This document shows, one piece after another, positions 18,529-28,063 of a DNA stretch of 64,000 nucleotides. Below the pieces are notes generated by a model. That model was not told the DNA's origin. It was given only the letters and a program-made list of their open reading frames with translations, and did not search any database. The DNA is from Pantoea vagans. GTDB taxonomy: Bacteria > Pseudomonadota > Gammaproteobacteria > Enterobacterales > Enterobacteriaceae. Position 1 is the first letter of the stretch, and each line of letters starts with the position of its first letter. The DNA is taken from NCBI RefSeq assembly GCF_004792415.1, contig NZ_CP038853.1, positions 1,984,001 to 2,048,000 of the forward strand, in the 5' to 3' direction. A program made the translations under genes and the position numbers.

Positions 18529-19872
18529 ATGGACAAGTTTCTCAGTGCGGATCTCATCCGCACCCGTTTCTCTCAGGCGATGTCAGCGATGTATCAGCAG
18601 GAGGTGCCGCAATATGGCACGCTGATGCAGCTGGTCGCCACCGTCAACGAGCGCACGCTGGAAGCCGATATCGCGCTCAAAGATCGTCTCACCGCCGCGG
18701 ATGAAATTAGCCGGCTCAGCCTTGAACGTCACGGCGCAATCCGCGTTGGCACGGCAGACGAATTAACTACGCTGCGGCAGCTGTTTGCGGTGATGGGGAT
18801 GTCCCCGGTAGGCTATTACGATCTCTCTCAGGCGGGTGTGCCGGTGCACTCCACGGCGTTCCGGCCAGTCACCGATGCGGCGCTGCGGCGTAATCCTTTC
18901 CGGGTCTTTACCTCGCTATTACGTCCTGAACTGATCGACGATCCCGCGCTGCGTGAAAAGGCGGCTGAGATCCTGGCCGCACGCGACATTTTCACTTCCC
19001 GTTGCCGGGCGCTGCTGCAGCTACATGAGCAGCAGGGCGGATTAACTGACGCTCAGGCTACCGAATTTGTTACCGAAGCACTGGAAACCTTCCGCTGGCA
19101 CGCCCACAGCAGCGTGGACAGTCAGACCTATCAGGCCCTGAACCAGCAGCATCGCTTGATCGCAGATGTCGTCTGCTTTCCCGGCTGCCACATCAACCAT
19201 CTCACCCCGCGTACGCTCGATATCGACCGCGTCCAGCAACTGATGCCGTCGCGCGGCATCGATCCGAAAACGCTGATCGAGGGGCCGCCGCGTCGTCAGG
19301 TGCCGATTCTGCTGCGCCAGACCAGTTTCAAAGCGCTGGAGGAGCCGATCATCTTTAAGGACGGGCATCAGGGCACCCACACAGCGCGCTTCGGTGAAAT
19401 TGAGCAGCGCGGCGCGGCGCTGACGCTTGCAGGGCGTGCGCTCTACGATCGACTGCTCAGCGAGGCGGGCAGTGGTCAGGACAATCAGCAGCATCAGCAG
19501 CATCTGGCGGCCATTTTCCGTGACTTCCCCGACGACGAGACCACACTACGCCAGCAGGGGCTGGCCTGGTTCCACTATCGCCTGAGTGAAAAGGGCGTCG
19601 CGACACCGCCGGACAAGGGTGAAGCGCTGGAGGATCTGATCAGACAGGGACGTGTGCTGGCAGACCCGATCGTCTATGAGGATTTTCTGCCCGTCAGCGC
19701 GGCAGGGATTTTTCAGTCCAACCTCGGCGATCGGGCGCAGGTCCGTTCGGCGGGACAGGCGAGCCGGCAGGCGTTTGAAGCGGCGCTGGGCTGTGCGGTA
19801 CTGGATGAGATGGCATTGTACGAAGAGCGCCAGCAGCGCTCGCTGGCGCAGTGCGGAATACAGACGGCCTGA
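18529..19872 (+). CDS. ydcJ: 2-oxoadipate dioxygenase/decarboxylase (HglS/YdcJ)
   Basis: 447 residues, equal to E. coli YdcJ and very similar throughout (AMSAMYQQEVPQYGTL, VCFPGCHINHLTPR, HTARFGEIEQRG). This DUF1338/VOC-like family converts 2-oxoadipate to D-2-hydroxyglutarate with an iron centre, a step of D-lysine catabolism. Candidate metal ligands lie in ERHGAIRVGTA, in CHINHLTP and in the GEIEQRG glutamate. The start is the ATG at 18529 with CAGG ahead; a GTG 9 bases upstream is possible. It follows the MFS gene by 67 bp. Confidence 0.88.
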   Translation: MDKFLSADLIRTRFSQAMSAMYQQEVPQYGTLMQLVATVNERTLEADIALKDRLTAADEISRLSLERHGAIRVGTADELTTLRQLFAVMGMSPVGYYDLSQAGVPVHSTAFRPVTDAALRRNPFRVFTSLLRPELIDDPALREKAAEILAARDIFTSRCRALLQLHEQQGGLTDAQATEFVTEALETFRWHAHSSVDSQTYQALNQQHRLIADVVCFPGCHINHLTPRTLDIDRVQQLMPSRGIDPKTLIEGPPRRQVPILLRQTSFKALEEPIIFKDGHQGTHTARFGEIEQRGAALTLAGRALYDRLLSEAGSGQDNQQHQQHLAAIFRDFPDDETTLRQQGLAWFHYRLSEKGVATPPDKGEALEDLIRQGRVLADPIVYEDFLPVSAAGIFQSNLGDRAQVRSAGQASRQAFEAALGCAVLDEMALYEERQQRSLAQCGIQTA

Positions 19873-20300
19873 TATTATCGCCGGGCAACTTCTCCGTTGC
19901 CCGCACCACCTTCACTAAGGCGGTTTTTAAAACCCTGGTCCTGACGCGGAGCAATAAGGGAAACAGGCTGATCTTATTGAAGAAAAATTACGCTTTACCG
20001 GCCAGCGCAGGTTTCGCGGCGTGAGTATCTTAAACAGTTAGCGAGCTGACTTCTTAGCTGTGTAAAAAACAGCACAGAATCAAAGCCGGACACCGCTTAC
20101 AGGCGGAGTGGCACGGTATTCACCCTGAGCAAAAAGATAAACAATGCTTAACCCTGGCTGAGACTGGCGCTCTGAACCTGTTGACGAGCATGTTCATGCC
20201 CATCTCTGACGCTTCGGCATATTCTGCAAATACCCTCCGTACCTGGACAATGGTGGCGGGCCTGCAAATAATGGAGGAACGTCTGAACAGGGAAACAGGA
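19873..20300. other. Intergenic region after ydcJ
   Basis: Starts with an 8-bp hairpin CGGGCAAC/GTTGCCCG (19882-19903), a plausible ydcJ terminator without a T run. The remaining 400 bp show no supported gene or element; the in-frame extension of the next gene into it has no family similarity. Confidence 0.5.
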
Positions 20301-21821
20301 ATGAAAAACGAAACAGGTCTGAGGATCATGACGGCCGAGGGGGAGTTGCGTGGATGCATGGACGATGACCTTTTCGTATTCAAAGGCATACCTTATGCGG
20401 CGGCTCCGGTTGGCGCACTGCGCTGGCGTCCGCCACAGCCGGTCACGCCCTGGCAGCAGATGCGCGATGCCACCGCATTTGGGGCTGCCGGCTGGCAAAA
20501 TCGCACATACTGTCAGGCGGTGGGCGGTGGCGATCCCGGTGAGTTTAGTGAAGATTGCCTCTACCTGAATGTCTGGACACCCGATGTTGCGCCGTCAAAG
20601 CCGTTGCCCGTAATGGTGTGGCTGCACGGTGGAGGCTTCACCATCGGTGCTGGCGGGCTGGCTCCGTACAACGGCAAGCCGCTGGCTTCACGTGGTGCGG
20701 TGGTGGTTACGCTGAACTACCGTCTGGGTCACCTCGGTTTCTTCTCCCATCCTGCGCTGGATGCAGAATACCCTGCTGCGGGTACGGTAAATAATTTTGG
20801 CCTGCTCGATCAGATTGCCGCACTGCAGTGGGTGCAGCGCAACATTCCAGCTTTTGGCGGCGACCGCCGTAATGTGACACTTTTCGGTGAATCCTCTGGT
20901 GCGCGCAGCGTGCTCTCGCTTTGCTGTTCGCCGCTGGCAGAAGGGCTGTTCCACAAAGGGATCGTGCAAAGCGCCTATAGCCTGCCGGATACGCCGCTGA
21001 AAAAAGCGCGTCAGCATGGCTTGGCAGTGGCGCGCCATTTCGGCCTGCCGCCCGATGCCAGCGCGGATGACCTGCGCGCACTGCCCGCCGATGCCTTCTG
21101 GCCGCTTGAGGGGCAACTGGCGATCCCGCCGGTGCCGATTGCCGGTGATGCCGTTCTGCCCGAGCCGATGCTGAAAACCTTCATGGCTGGCAAACAGCAC
21201 CGTCTGCCGCTGATGGCGGGCAGTAACAGTGATGAAGCCAGCGTGCTGGAATATTTTGGTGTGGATGCCACCGCGGTATTGCATCAGCTGCGTGATAAAA
21301 ACCGGCTCACCTATCGGACGCTGAAATGGATGTATGACATCCATGACGATCAGTTGCTGGGACGTGCCGTGGCGCGTGATATGGCCTTCAGCCTGGTGCC
21401 GTGGCTGGTGATGCGGGCGCAGCACAATGCCGGTATGCCGGGCTGGCGCTACTGGTTCGATTATGTTTCTGAACATGCTCGCGATCTTTATCCTCATGGC
21501 ACCTGGCACGGCAACGAAGTGCCTTATGTCCTGAACACCCTGAGTCAGATGCCGGATCCCAATGAAGCGCGGCCATTCAGTGAAGCCGATCGCGCTTTTG
21601 CGGCCCGTGTCAGCGAATACTGGTTTACTTTCGCCCGTGACGCTACGGAATATAAGCATCAGCTTGAAGGCGAGGTTATCTGGCCAGCCTGGCATCCCGG
21701 CAATGACGTGACAATGTCACTTGGGGATGAGCATAAAAACGGACTGGTTCTGAAACGAAACTTTATGCGCGCCCGCATGCGGCTTTTCAGGCTGTTGATG
21801 ACGCGTATGGTCCGGCTATAG
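20301..21821 (+). CDS. Type B carboxylesterase
   Basis: 506 residues from ATG at 20301 (ACAGGA ahead); the frame is open 120 bases further upstream, but that part is not conserved in character. Alpha/beta hydrolase of the carboxylesterase/para-nitrobenzyl esterase family: opening FKGIPYAAAPVGALRWRPP, oxyanion loop LHGGGF, nucleophile serine in FGESSGARS (usual form GESAG), acid in GSNSDEAS, and a histidine in WHGNEVPYV. No signal peptide, so likely cytoplasmic. Substrate unknown. Confidence 0.85.
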   Translation: MKNETGLRIMTAEGELRGCMDDDLFVFKGIPYAAAPVGALRWRPPQPVTPWQQMRDATAFGAAGWQNRTYCQAVGGGDPGEFSEDCLYLNVWTPDVAPSKPLPVMVWLHGGGFTIGAGGLAPYNGKPLASRGAVVVTLNYRLGHLGFFSHPALDAEYPAAGTVNNFGLLDQIAALQWVQRNIPAFGGDRRNVTLFGESSGARSVLSLCCSPLAEGLFHKGIVQSAYSLPDTPLKKARQHGLAVARHFGLPPDASADDLRALPADAFWPLEGQLAIPPVPIAGDAVLPEPMLKTFMAGKQHRLPLMAGSNSDEASVLEYFGVDATAVLHQLRDKNRLTYRTLKWMYDIHDDQLLGRAVARDMAFSLVPWLVMRAQHNAGMPGWRYWFDYVSEHARDLYPHGTWHGNEVPYVLNTLSQMPDPNEARPFSEADRAFAARVSEYWFTFARDATEYKHQLEGEVIWPAWHPGNDVTMSLGDEHKNGLVLKRNFMRARMRLFRLLMTRMVRL

Positions 21822-21964
21822 GGCAGTGGTGATAGTTAACCTGCTAACCATTAAACTGCGTGAATGGAATTTTTCTGCTTTTTAAAGTTTAACTTATTGA
21901 AATTATAAAAATTTCTCTAAACGCATGCATGAGGACGCTGTAAAAAATCAGGTAACAAAACAGT

Positions 21965-21991
21965 TACATTTTCACTATCTCATGCCGATAA
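21965..21991 (+). promoter_or_regulatory. Sigma-28 (FliA) promoter for the chemoreceptor gene
   Basis: TACATTTT - 11 bp - GCCGATAA. The -10 part is a perfect match to the flagellar class 3 consensus (TAAAGTTT-N11-GCCGATAA), the -35 part matches 6 of 8, and the spacing is exact. It lies 47 bp before the chemoreceptor start. Confidence 0.7.
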
Positions 21992-22038
21992 ATCTCCTAT
22001 GCCCGACGCTTGCGGGTCAACGTGTATAGGATTTTGGT

Positions 22039-23703
22039 ATGGGAATGCTCAAAAATTTTACCATTCGCGCAGTGATGCTCACGATTCTGGGGCTGTTCTG
22101 TTTACTGTGGAGCGGCGTCGGGCTGTACAGCATCCACTCGCTTGGTGCGCTCAGCGAAGGCAATGACGTTGACCGTCATCTGGTTGAGCAAATGACGGTG
22201 CTGAGCAAAGGCAACGATCAATATTTTCGCGTCATCACGCGCCTGTCCCGCGTGATGGAAGGCAAAGCCGCGGGTAAAACGCTGACCGATGAGGCCTATG
22301 CTCCTGTGCAGCAGGCGCTGGATAGCATGACTCAGCAACTGGCGCGCTTTAAACAACTGGCTCCCGGTCCGATGAATCCGGACGTCGTCGATGGCGTCAT
22401 TCAGAGCTGGCAAAAGCTGCTTGATGAGGGCGTGACGCCACAACTGCAACTGGCCCGTCAGGCCTCACCGGACGCATATCGCCAGCAGGCGAACAATGTC
22501 ACCCCGCCGCTCAGTCGTGCCTTTGGCATCAGCGCAGAGAAGTTTAACCAGGGCGCAGCCGAAAAGCTGGACAAAACCCGGGTTGAAGTCGACCACCTCA
22601 CCGCGATGACCAAGACGATTATTACCATCACGGTGATTATTGGCCTGCTGATTCTGCTGTTTACCGACCGCTATCTGGTGGCGATGCTGGTCCGTCCGCT
22701 GGAAAGTATTCGTACCCACTTTGCAGTAATCGCGACAGGCGATCTCAGCCAGCCGGTAGCCGATTTTGGTCGCAACTGTGTCGGTAAACTGGTGCCGCTG
22801 CTGAGCGCCATGCAGGATAGTCTGCGTGAAGCGGTCAGCGCCATTCGCAGCGGGACCGAGAATATCTCGCGCGGTGCTGCTGAGATTTCTGCCGGTAATA
22901 ATGACCTCTCTTCACGTACCGAAGAGCAGGCCGCTGCGCTGGAGCAGACGGCAGCCAGCATGGAGCAGTTGACGGCTACGGTGAAATTCAACGCCGATAA
23001 CGCCCGCCAGGCCAGCCTGCTGGCAGAAACCGCCACCACCACGGCACAACGTGGCGGTCAGCTGGTGAGTGAAGTGGTCAGCACCATGGATGGCATCTCT
23101 GGCAGTTCGAAGAAGATTGCTGAGATTACCAACGTGATTAACGGCATCGCCTTCCAGACCAATATTCTGGCGCTGAACGCCGCGGTCGAAGCGGCACGTG
23201 CCGGCGAACAGGGTCGTGGTTTTGCGGTCGTGGCATCTGAAGTACGTAATCTGGCACAGCGCAGCGCTAACGCCGCCAAAGAGATCGCGACGCTGATTGA
23301 AGACTCGGTGCAGCGTGTAGGAAAAGGCGCGGAGCTGGTCAGCACGACGGGCGGCACCATGAATAATATTCTGAAGTCGGTGCAGGATGTGGACGCGATT
23401 ATGAAACAGATCGCTTCTGCGTCGGAAGAGCAGAGCAAGGGTATTTCTCAGGTGGGCACCGCAGTTACCGAGATGGACAGCGTGACGCAGCAGAACGCCT
23501 CACTGGTTGAGGAGGTCTCCGCCGCCGCGAGTGCGCTGGCGCTGCAGACTGAAGCGCTGCAGGCCTCTGTGTCGAAGTTCCGCCTTTCCAGCAACCGTCC
23601 GGTTTCACCTTCCGTCAGCAATACACCGGCTGCGCCAAAAGCTCCTGCGCTGAGTGCGCCTCAGGCGAAACCTGCTGATAATGGCGACTGGGTGACGTTC
23701 TGA
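22039..23703 (+). CDS. Methyl-accepting chemotaxis protein (Tar/Tsr type)
   Basis: 554 residues. Membrane segment at about 10-32, a four-helix periplasmic ligand domain to about 190, second membrane segment at about 192-212, HAMP, then the methylation and signalling helices with the hairpin [33 protein letters not shown]. The C-terminus ends DWVTF, matching the xWxxF pentapeptide that docks CheR and CheB, as in Tar and Tsr. Ligand unknown. The sigma-28 promoter upstream ties it to flagellar expression. Confidence 0.93.
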   Translation: MGMLKNFTIRAVMLTILGLFCLLWSGVGLYSIHSLGALSEGNDVDRHLVEQMTVLSKGNDQYFRVITRLSRVMEGKAAGKTLTDEAYAPVQQALDSMTQQLARFKQLAPGPMNPDVVDGVIQSWQKLLDEGVTPQLQLARQASPDAYRQQANNVTPPLSRAFGISAEKFNQGAAEKLDKTRVEVDHLTAMTKTIITITVIIGLLILLFTDRYLVAMLVRPLESIRTHFAVIATGDLSQPVADFGRNCVGKLVPLLSAMQDSLREAVSAIRSGTENISRGAAEISAGNNDLSSRTEEQAAALEQTAASMEQLTATVKFNADNARQASLLAETATTTAQRGGQLVSEVVSTMDGISGSSKKIAEITNVINGIAFQTNILALNAAVEAARAGEQGRGFAVVASEVRNLAQRSANAAKEIATLIEDSVQRVGKGAELVSTTGGTMNNILKSVQDVDAIMKQIASASEEQSKGISQVGTAVTEMDSVTQQNASLVEEVSAAASALALQTEALQASVSKFRLSSNRPVSPSVSNTPAAPKAPALSAPQAKPADNGDWVTF

Positions 23704-24542
23704 TCCCTGCAGAGCCACGCCACTAGCTCCGCGAGGAACGGTGGCGCATCCTGCGCGGGCCGCTGCAGTAAACTGTAAACGGCTCCGGTTTTAACCTCGC
23801 CAGCGAACGGCTTAATCAGCCTGCCGCTGGCGATGTCACTCTCCACCAGGTTGCTGTCGGCAATCGCCACGCCATACCCCTGAATCGCTGCACTGATCGC
23901 TAAATCCATCGTGGCAAAATGCTGGTTTCGCTTCATGCTGAGCGTTAGCTGCTGCGCCTGTAACCAGCACTGCCAGTCACGCGTGTCTGACGTGGGATGC
24001 AAAAAGGTCATTGCGGCCAGCGCCGCCGTCGTCTCCGGGCAGGGCTGACCAGCCGCTATTACCGGCGTCAGCGATTCGCTGAACAGGCAAATCCCGTCAG
24101 GATGCGGCTTGCCGTAGACAATCGCCGCATCAAAGTTTTCAAGCTGCGCCGCGTGATCCAGGGTGGTGGTCAGGGCCACATGCAGTTCAGGGCGGTGAAG
24201 CTCCAGCGCCATCAGCCGCGGCACCAGCCAGCGCATGGCACAGGTCGGCGCTTTCAGGCGAAGGCTGACCTGACTGCGACGGACCTTTTCGCTGGCCTGA
24301 ACCATCAGCTCAAAGCCCTGGCTGAGTTCAGGCAGCAGCGCGGCACCCTGCGGGGTCAGTCGCAGCCCGCGCGCATGGCGGTCAAACAGCGTCACGCCCA
24401 GCCACTGCTCCAGTGCGGCAATCTTACGACTGACAGCACCCTGCGTCAGGCAGAGTTCGCGGGCAGCATGGGTCAGATTAAGGTGACGGGCCGTCACCAG
24501 AAAGGCGTGAATGGCATTGAGCGGCAGCGATGAGCGTGACAC
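23661..24542 (-). CDS. LysR-family regulator (GcvA-like)
   Basis: 293 residues: helix-turn-helix with [24 protein letters not shown], then a substrate-binding domain with the GcvA-like blocks [22 protein letters not shown] and RLIKPF. GTG start with GAGGT upstream. Its last 14 codons are antisense to the end of the chemoreceptor gene (43-bp overlap). It is divergent from the aminotransferase gene and probably regulates it and the downstream binding protein. Confidence 0.85.
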   Translation of the reverse strand: MSRSSLPLNAIHAFLVTARHLNLTHAARELCLTQGAVSRKIAALEQWLGVTLFDRHARGLRLTPQGAALLPELSQGFELMVQASEKVRRSQVSLRLKAPTCAMRWLVPRLMALELHRPELHVALTTTLDHAAQLENFDAAIVYGKPHPDGICLFSESLTPVIAAGQPCPETTAALAAMTFLHPTSDTRDWQCWLQAQQLTLSMKRNQHFATMDLAISAAIQGYGVAIADSNLVESDIASGRLIKPFAGEVKTGAVYSLLQRPAQDAPPFLAELVAWLCRDQNVTQSPLSAGFA

Positions 24543-24667
24543 GGTGGACCTCAGCTATGCAATTTTGTCATGGCTATTATGACGACATTTCGCTTGCCGA
24601 CTCAAGCCGCAGCCCGTTGAATAACGATGTATCGCATCTGACCAGTTATGCACCTGACGGAGAATAT

Positions 24668-25834
24668 ATGTCCCTGAAAACGCCTGTCGCTATCCACTCA
24701 AAATTGCCGGACGTCGGCACCACTATCTTTAGCGTCATCGGCCAGCTTTCGGCGCAGCATCAGGCGATTAACCTGTCGCAGGGCGCGCCCAGTTTCCCCT
24801 GCGATCCGGCGCTGGTCGACTCAGTCAGCCGTGCCATGCAGGAGGGGCACAATCAGTATGCCGCGATGATGGGCCTGCCCGCCTTACGCGAGGCACTCGC
24901 TGGCAAAGTGCAGACGCTCTATGGACAGAAATATGATGCCGCGAGTGAAGTGCTGATCACCGGTAGCGCCAGCCAGGGACTCTATATGGCGATTACCGCG
25001 CTGGTTCATCAGGGCGATGAGGTGATCTTCTTTGAACCGGCGTTTGACAGTTATGCGCCGGTGGTGCGGTTACAGGGTGGTACGCCGATAGGCCTGAAGC
25101 TGCAGGTGCCGTCGTTTGCTATCGACTGGGATCAACTGCGGGCGGCGATCACGCCGCGCACCCGGATGATCATTATCAATACGCCGCACAACCCCAGCGC
25201 GCAGGTACTGACCCGCGACGATCTCAACCAGCTGGCGGCTCTGATTCGCAACACCGATATCGTGGTGCTCTCCGATGAGGTTTATGAACATATTCTGTTT
25301 GATGGTTGCCCGCACTGCGGCATGGCGACGCATCCGGAGCTGGCCGCACGCAGCGTCATCGTCTCCTCATTTGGTAAAACCTTCCACGTCACCGGCTGGC
25401 GGGTCGGATACTGTCTGGCACCGGCGGAGCTAATGACCGAGCTGGTGAAAGTGCATCAGTTTATGATGTACGCCGCCGACACGCCGATGCAGGTGGGATT
25501 CGCACACTATCTGCAAACGCCGGAAAACTATCTGTCGCTCAACGCTTTCTATCAGCAGAAGCGCGATCGGCTAATCGACCTGATGCAGAACTCGCCGTTC
25601 CGGCTGCTGCCGAGCGCCGGTTCGTTCTTTATGCTCGCCAGCTATGGACATTTCAGTGACGAACCGGACAGTGAGATGGTAAAACGTCTTATCGTCGATT
25701 ACGGTGTGGCAACCATACCGCTGTCGGCGTTTTATATGGATGGCACTGACAACAAACTGATTCGTCTCTCTTTTGCGAAAGACGAGGCGACACTAGAGGC
25801 TGGCGCGGCTGCGCTTTGTGCTTTTTCTCACTGA
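24668..25834 (+). CDS. PLP-dependent aminotransferase, methionine aminotransferase (YbdL) type
   Basis: 388 residues from ATG at 24668 with GGAG 5 bases ahead; the longer open frame upstream is not homologous. Fold-type I aminotransferase: INLSQGAPSF near the start, NTPHNPS, SDEVYEH, and the PLP lysine in SSFGKTFHVTGWRVGY. It resembles E. coli YbdL, which transaminates methionine, and kynurenine/glutamine aminotransferases. A perfect 11-bp palindrome covers its stop codon, and a polar amino acid binding protein follows, suggesting uptake of the same amino acid. Confidence 0.85.
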   Translation: MSLKTPVAIHSKLPDVGTTIFSVIGQLSAQHQAINLSQGAPSFPCDPALVDSVSRAMQEGHNQYAAMMGLPALREALAGKVQTLYGQKYDAASEVLITGSASQGLYMAITALVHQGDEVIFFEPAFDSYAPVVRLQGGTPIGLKLQVPSFAIDWDQLRAAITPRTRMIIINTPHNPSAQVLTRDDLNQLAALIRNTDIVVLSDEVYEHILFDGCPHCGMATHPELAARSVIVSSFGKTFHVTGWRVGYCLAPAELMTELVKVHQFMMYAADTPMQVGFAHYLQTPENYLSLNAFYQQKRDRLIDLMQNSPFRLLPSAGSFFMLASYGHFSDEPDSEMVKRLIVDYGVATIPLSAFYMDGTDNKLIRLSFAKDEATLEAGAAALCAFSH

Positions 25835-25854
25835 ATCACGCGAGCGTGATTCAG
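25831..25854. repeat. Perfect palindrome over the aminotransferase stop codon
   Basis: CTGAATCACGC-GA-GCGTGATTCAG. The TGA stop lies inside the left arm. No T tract follows (TACGGGG), so it looks like an intercistronic hairpin rather than a full terminator. Confidence 0.6.
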
Positions 25855-25896
25855 TACGGGGAACAGGTAACCAGGACTTTTCGGGGTAATTAAATA

Positions 25897-26673
25897 ATGA
25901 AAAAACTGAACGCGCTTTTTCTCGCTCTGGGCATGATGACCACGGTACAGGCACTGGCTCAGGATTTGCGTTACGGCGTGGAGTCACAATATCCGCCGTT
26001 TGAAAGCCGCAACGCTAAGGGTGAGCTGGAAGGCTTTGATATTGAGCTGGGCAATGCCATCTGTAAGGCAGGCAACTTCAGCTGCCACTGGGTTGAGAGC
26101 AGCTTTGATGCGCTGATCCCGGCACTGCAGGCGAAAAAGTTCGACGCCATTAACTCGGCGATGAATATCACCGAAGCGCGCGCCAAAAGCATCGCGTTTA
26201 CGCAGCCGATCTACCGTATTCCGACCATGTTAGTGGCGAAAAAGGGCGAAAATCTGTCTCCGACCGCCGAAGGTCTGAAAGGCAAAAGCATTGGTGTATT
26301 GCAGGGATCGATTCAGGAAACCTATGCGAAGAAGCACTGGGAAACCCAGGGCGTAACGGTGACGTCGTATCAGGATCAGAACCAGGTTTATAACGACATG
26401 GTCGCGGGCCGCCTTGATGGCACGCTGGTGATGTCCGCTGCCGGTCAGTCGGGCTTCCTCGATAAGCCGCAGGGCAAAGGATTTGGTTTTGTGGGCAAGC
26501 CCGTCGAAGATGATGCGATTCTGGGTTCAGGCATCGGCTACGGCCTGCGTAAAGATGACGCGCCGCTGAAGCAGTCACTGGACGCGGCAATCGCCAAAGT
26601 GCAGGGCGATGGCACCCTCAAAAAGCTGGCTGAAAAATACTTCCCGGGTATTGATGTCAGCGCGAAGCCATAA
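25897..26673 (+). CDS. Periplasmic polar amino acid-binding protein of an ABC transporter
   Basis: 258 residues. Signal peptide MKKLNALFLALGMMTTVQALA, then a type II binding fold with the family opening LRYGVESQYPPFESRNAKGELEGFDIELGNAIC and INSAMNITEARAKSIAFTQPIY. Close to HisJ/ArgT (lysine-arginine-ornithine-histidine binding) proteins. No permease or ATPase genes are adjacent, so it must use components encoded elsewhere. It lies 62 bp after the aminotransferase gene. Confidence 0.85.
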   Translation: MKKLNALFLALGMMTTVQALAQDLRYGVESQYPPFESRNAKGELEGFDIELGNAICKAGNFSCHWVESSFDALIPALQAKKFDAINSAMNITEARAKSIAFTQPIYRIPTMLVAKKGENLSPTAEGLKGKSIGVLQGSIQETYAKKHWETQGVTVTSYQDQNQVYNDMVAGRLDGTLVMSAAGQSGFLDKPQGKGFGFVGKPVEDDAILGSGIGYGLRKDDAPLKQSLDAAIAKVQGDGTLKKLAEKYFPGIDVSAKP

Positions 26674-26678
26674 CAGCA

Positions 26679-26706
26679 ATCGGGCGCGTTCTGCGCCCGA
26701 TTTCTC
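26679..26706 (+). terminator. Terminator after the binding protein gene
   Basis: 9-bp perfect stem ATCGGGCGC/GCGCCCGAT with a 5-nt loop, followed by TTCTCC; tail-to-tail gap with pepT. Confidence 0.75.
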
Positions 26707-26709
26707 CGC

Positions 26710-27936
26710 TTAACCCGCAGCCAGATAACAGAGCTTTTCTGCCACCTGATAGGACTTCACAAACGATGTGACTGGCAGAAACTCGAAACGTGAATGGAAG
26801 TTATGCGCGCCGGTAAAGAAGTTCGGCGTCAGCAGGCCTTTGGCTGACAGCGCGGCACCGTCCGTGCCTCCCCGCATCGGAATTACTTTCGGCTCAATCT
26901 CCAGCGCGGCAAAGGCGCTGAAGATCAGATCTATTGCCCGGCGATCCTCACCCAGTGCATTGCTGATATTGCTGTAGATATCGCTGATCGTAATGCTGAC
27001 CTCGCCGGTTGGATAACGCGCCGCCAGTTCCTCTGCCGCCTGCTGCAACTGTTGCTTACGTGTCGCGAAGCTGGTGAGATCAAAATCACGAATGGAGGCC
27101 TTCAGCGTCGCCTTGCTGGCGTTGGCCTGAATCTCATTAAACCAGATATAGCCTTCACGACCTTCGGTGTGCTCCGGTGTCTGCTGACGATCAAACAGAC
27201 TGATGTAGTCATGGGCCATCAGCAGCGGATTGACCAGCACGCCTTTGCCCGACATCGGGTGTGCCGGAACGCCGGTAAACACAATCTCAGCCGCGGCTCC
27301 ATTAAAGTTCTCGTAAACCACTTCGCCCAGTTCGCAGCAGTCGATGGTCCAGGCAAAATCGACATTAAACCGCGTGTCCAGATCCAGCGCTTTCGCCCCG
27401 CGCAGGCCAATCTCTTCGTCCGGCACAAACGCTACCACGATATCGCCATGGTCGCCTTTGAGGTTCGCCATCAGCGTCATCACCACGGTGACCGCCGCTT
27501 TATTGTCTGCGCCCAGCACGCTGGTGCCGTCGCTGAAGATCACCTGCTGGCCGACGTAGGGCGCGATCTCCGGATGTTCATCGCGGCGCAGCCAGATATC
27601 CTGCTCTGTATTCAGACAGAGATCGTCACCCTGCCAGGTGAGGATCTGCGGGTGGATATCGGGCGATAAGCCCACGTCAACGGTATCGATGTGCGTGATA
27701 AACCCGATGCGCGGAGCGTCTGGACGGTTGCCCCGTTTAACCGCCGTCACCGTAGCATGTTCATCAATCACCACCTCGTCCAGCCCCAGCGCCCGCAGCT
27801 CGTCCGCCAGCAGTTCCGCCATGGCGTGCTGGTTCGGCGTACTAGGCAGAGTCGTAGACTTGGCATCGCTCTGACTGCTGACGGCGAGGTAACGGAAAAA
27901 TCGTTCGGTGAGTTGCGACTCAAGTTTGTCTGTCAT
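26710..27936 (-). CDS. pepT: Peptidase T (tripeptide aminopeptidase)
   Basis: 408 residues from ATG at 27936 (a GTG one codon upstream is also open). M20B metallopeptidase: first zinc ligand in FITHIDTVD, bridging Asp in LGADNKAAV, catalytic Glu-Glu in VPDEEIG, ligand in TIDCCELGE, and the last His in FTGAHNFHSRFE. It cleaves N-terminal residues from tripeptides in the cytoplasm. The sequence is fairly divergent from E. coli PepT, so a second PepT paralogue elsewhere is possible. Confidence 0.88.
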   Translation of the reverse strand: MTDKLESQLTERFFRYLAVSSQSDAKSTTLPSTPNQHAMAELLADELRALGLDEVVIDEHATVTAVKRGNRPDAPRIGFITHIDTVDVGLSPDIHPQILTWQGDDLCLNTEQDIWLRRDEHPEIAPYVGQQVIFSDGTSVLGADNKAAVTVVMTLMANLKGDHGDIVVAFVPDEEIGLRGAKALDLDTRFNVDFAWTIDCCELGEVVYENFNGAAAEIVFTGVPAHPMSGKGVLVNPLLMAHDYISLFDRQQTPEHTEGREGYIWFNEIQANASKATLKASIRDFDLTSFATRKQQLQQAAEELAARYPTGEVSITISDIYSNISNALGEDRRAIDLIFSAFAALEIEPKVIPMRGGTDGAALSAKGLLTPNFFTGAHNFHSRFEFLPVTSFVKSYQVAEKLCYLAAG

Positions 27937-28063
27937 CACTATTCCTTATTAGTCAGTCACGGGCGGGGTTCGCTATGGTGCCGAATCGTGCTATCAATGA
28001 AGCATCTGAATGATTCATTTAGATATTGTGATCACCGGAAGTCAATACAAAGCGAGGATGATA

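Noticed and set aside
20688..21695. A 335-codon minus-strand frame opposite the carboxylesterase
   Set aside because: No recognisable features; the esterase on the plus strand has a complete set of catalytic motifs.
27950..28063. GG...GC pair upstream of the DppA-like gene as a sigma-54 promoter
   Set aside because: The GG-to-GC spacing is 11 bp, not the required 10, and the flanking bases do not fit.
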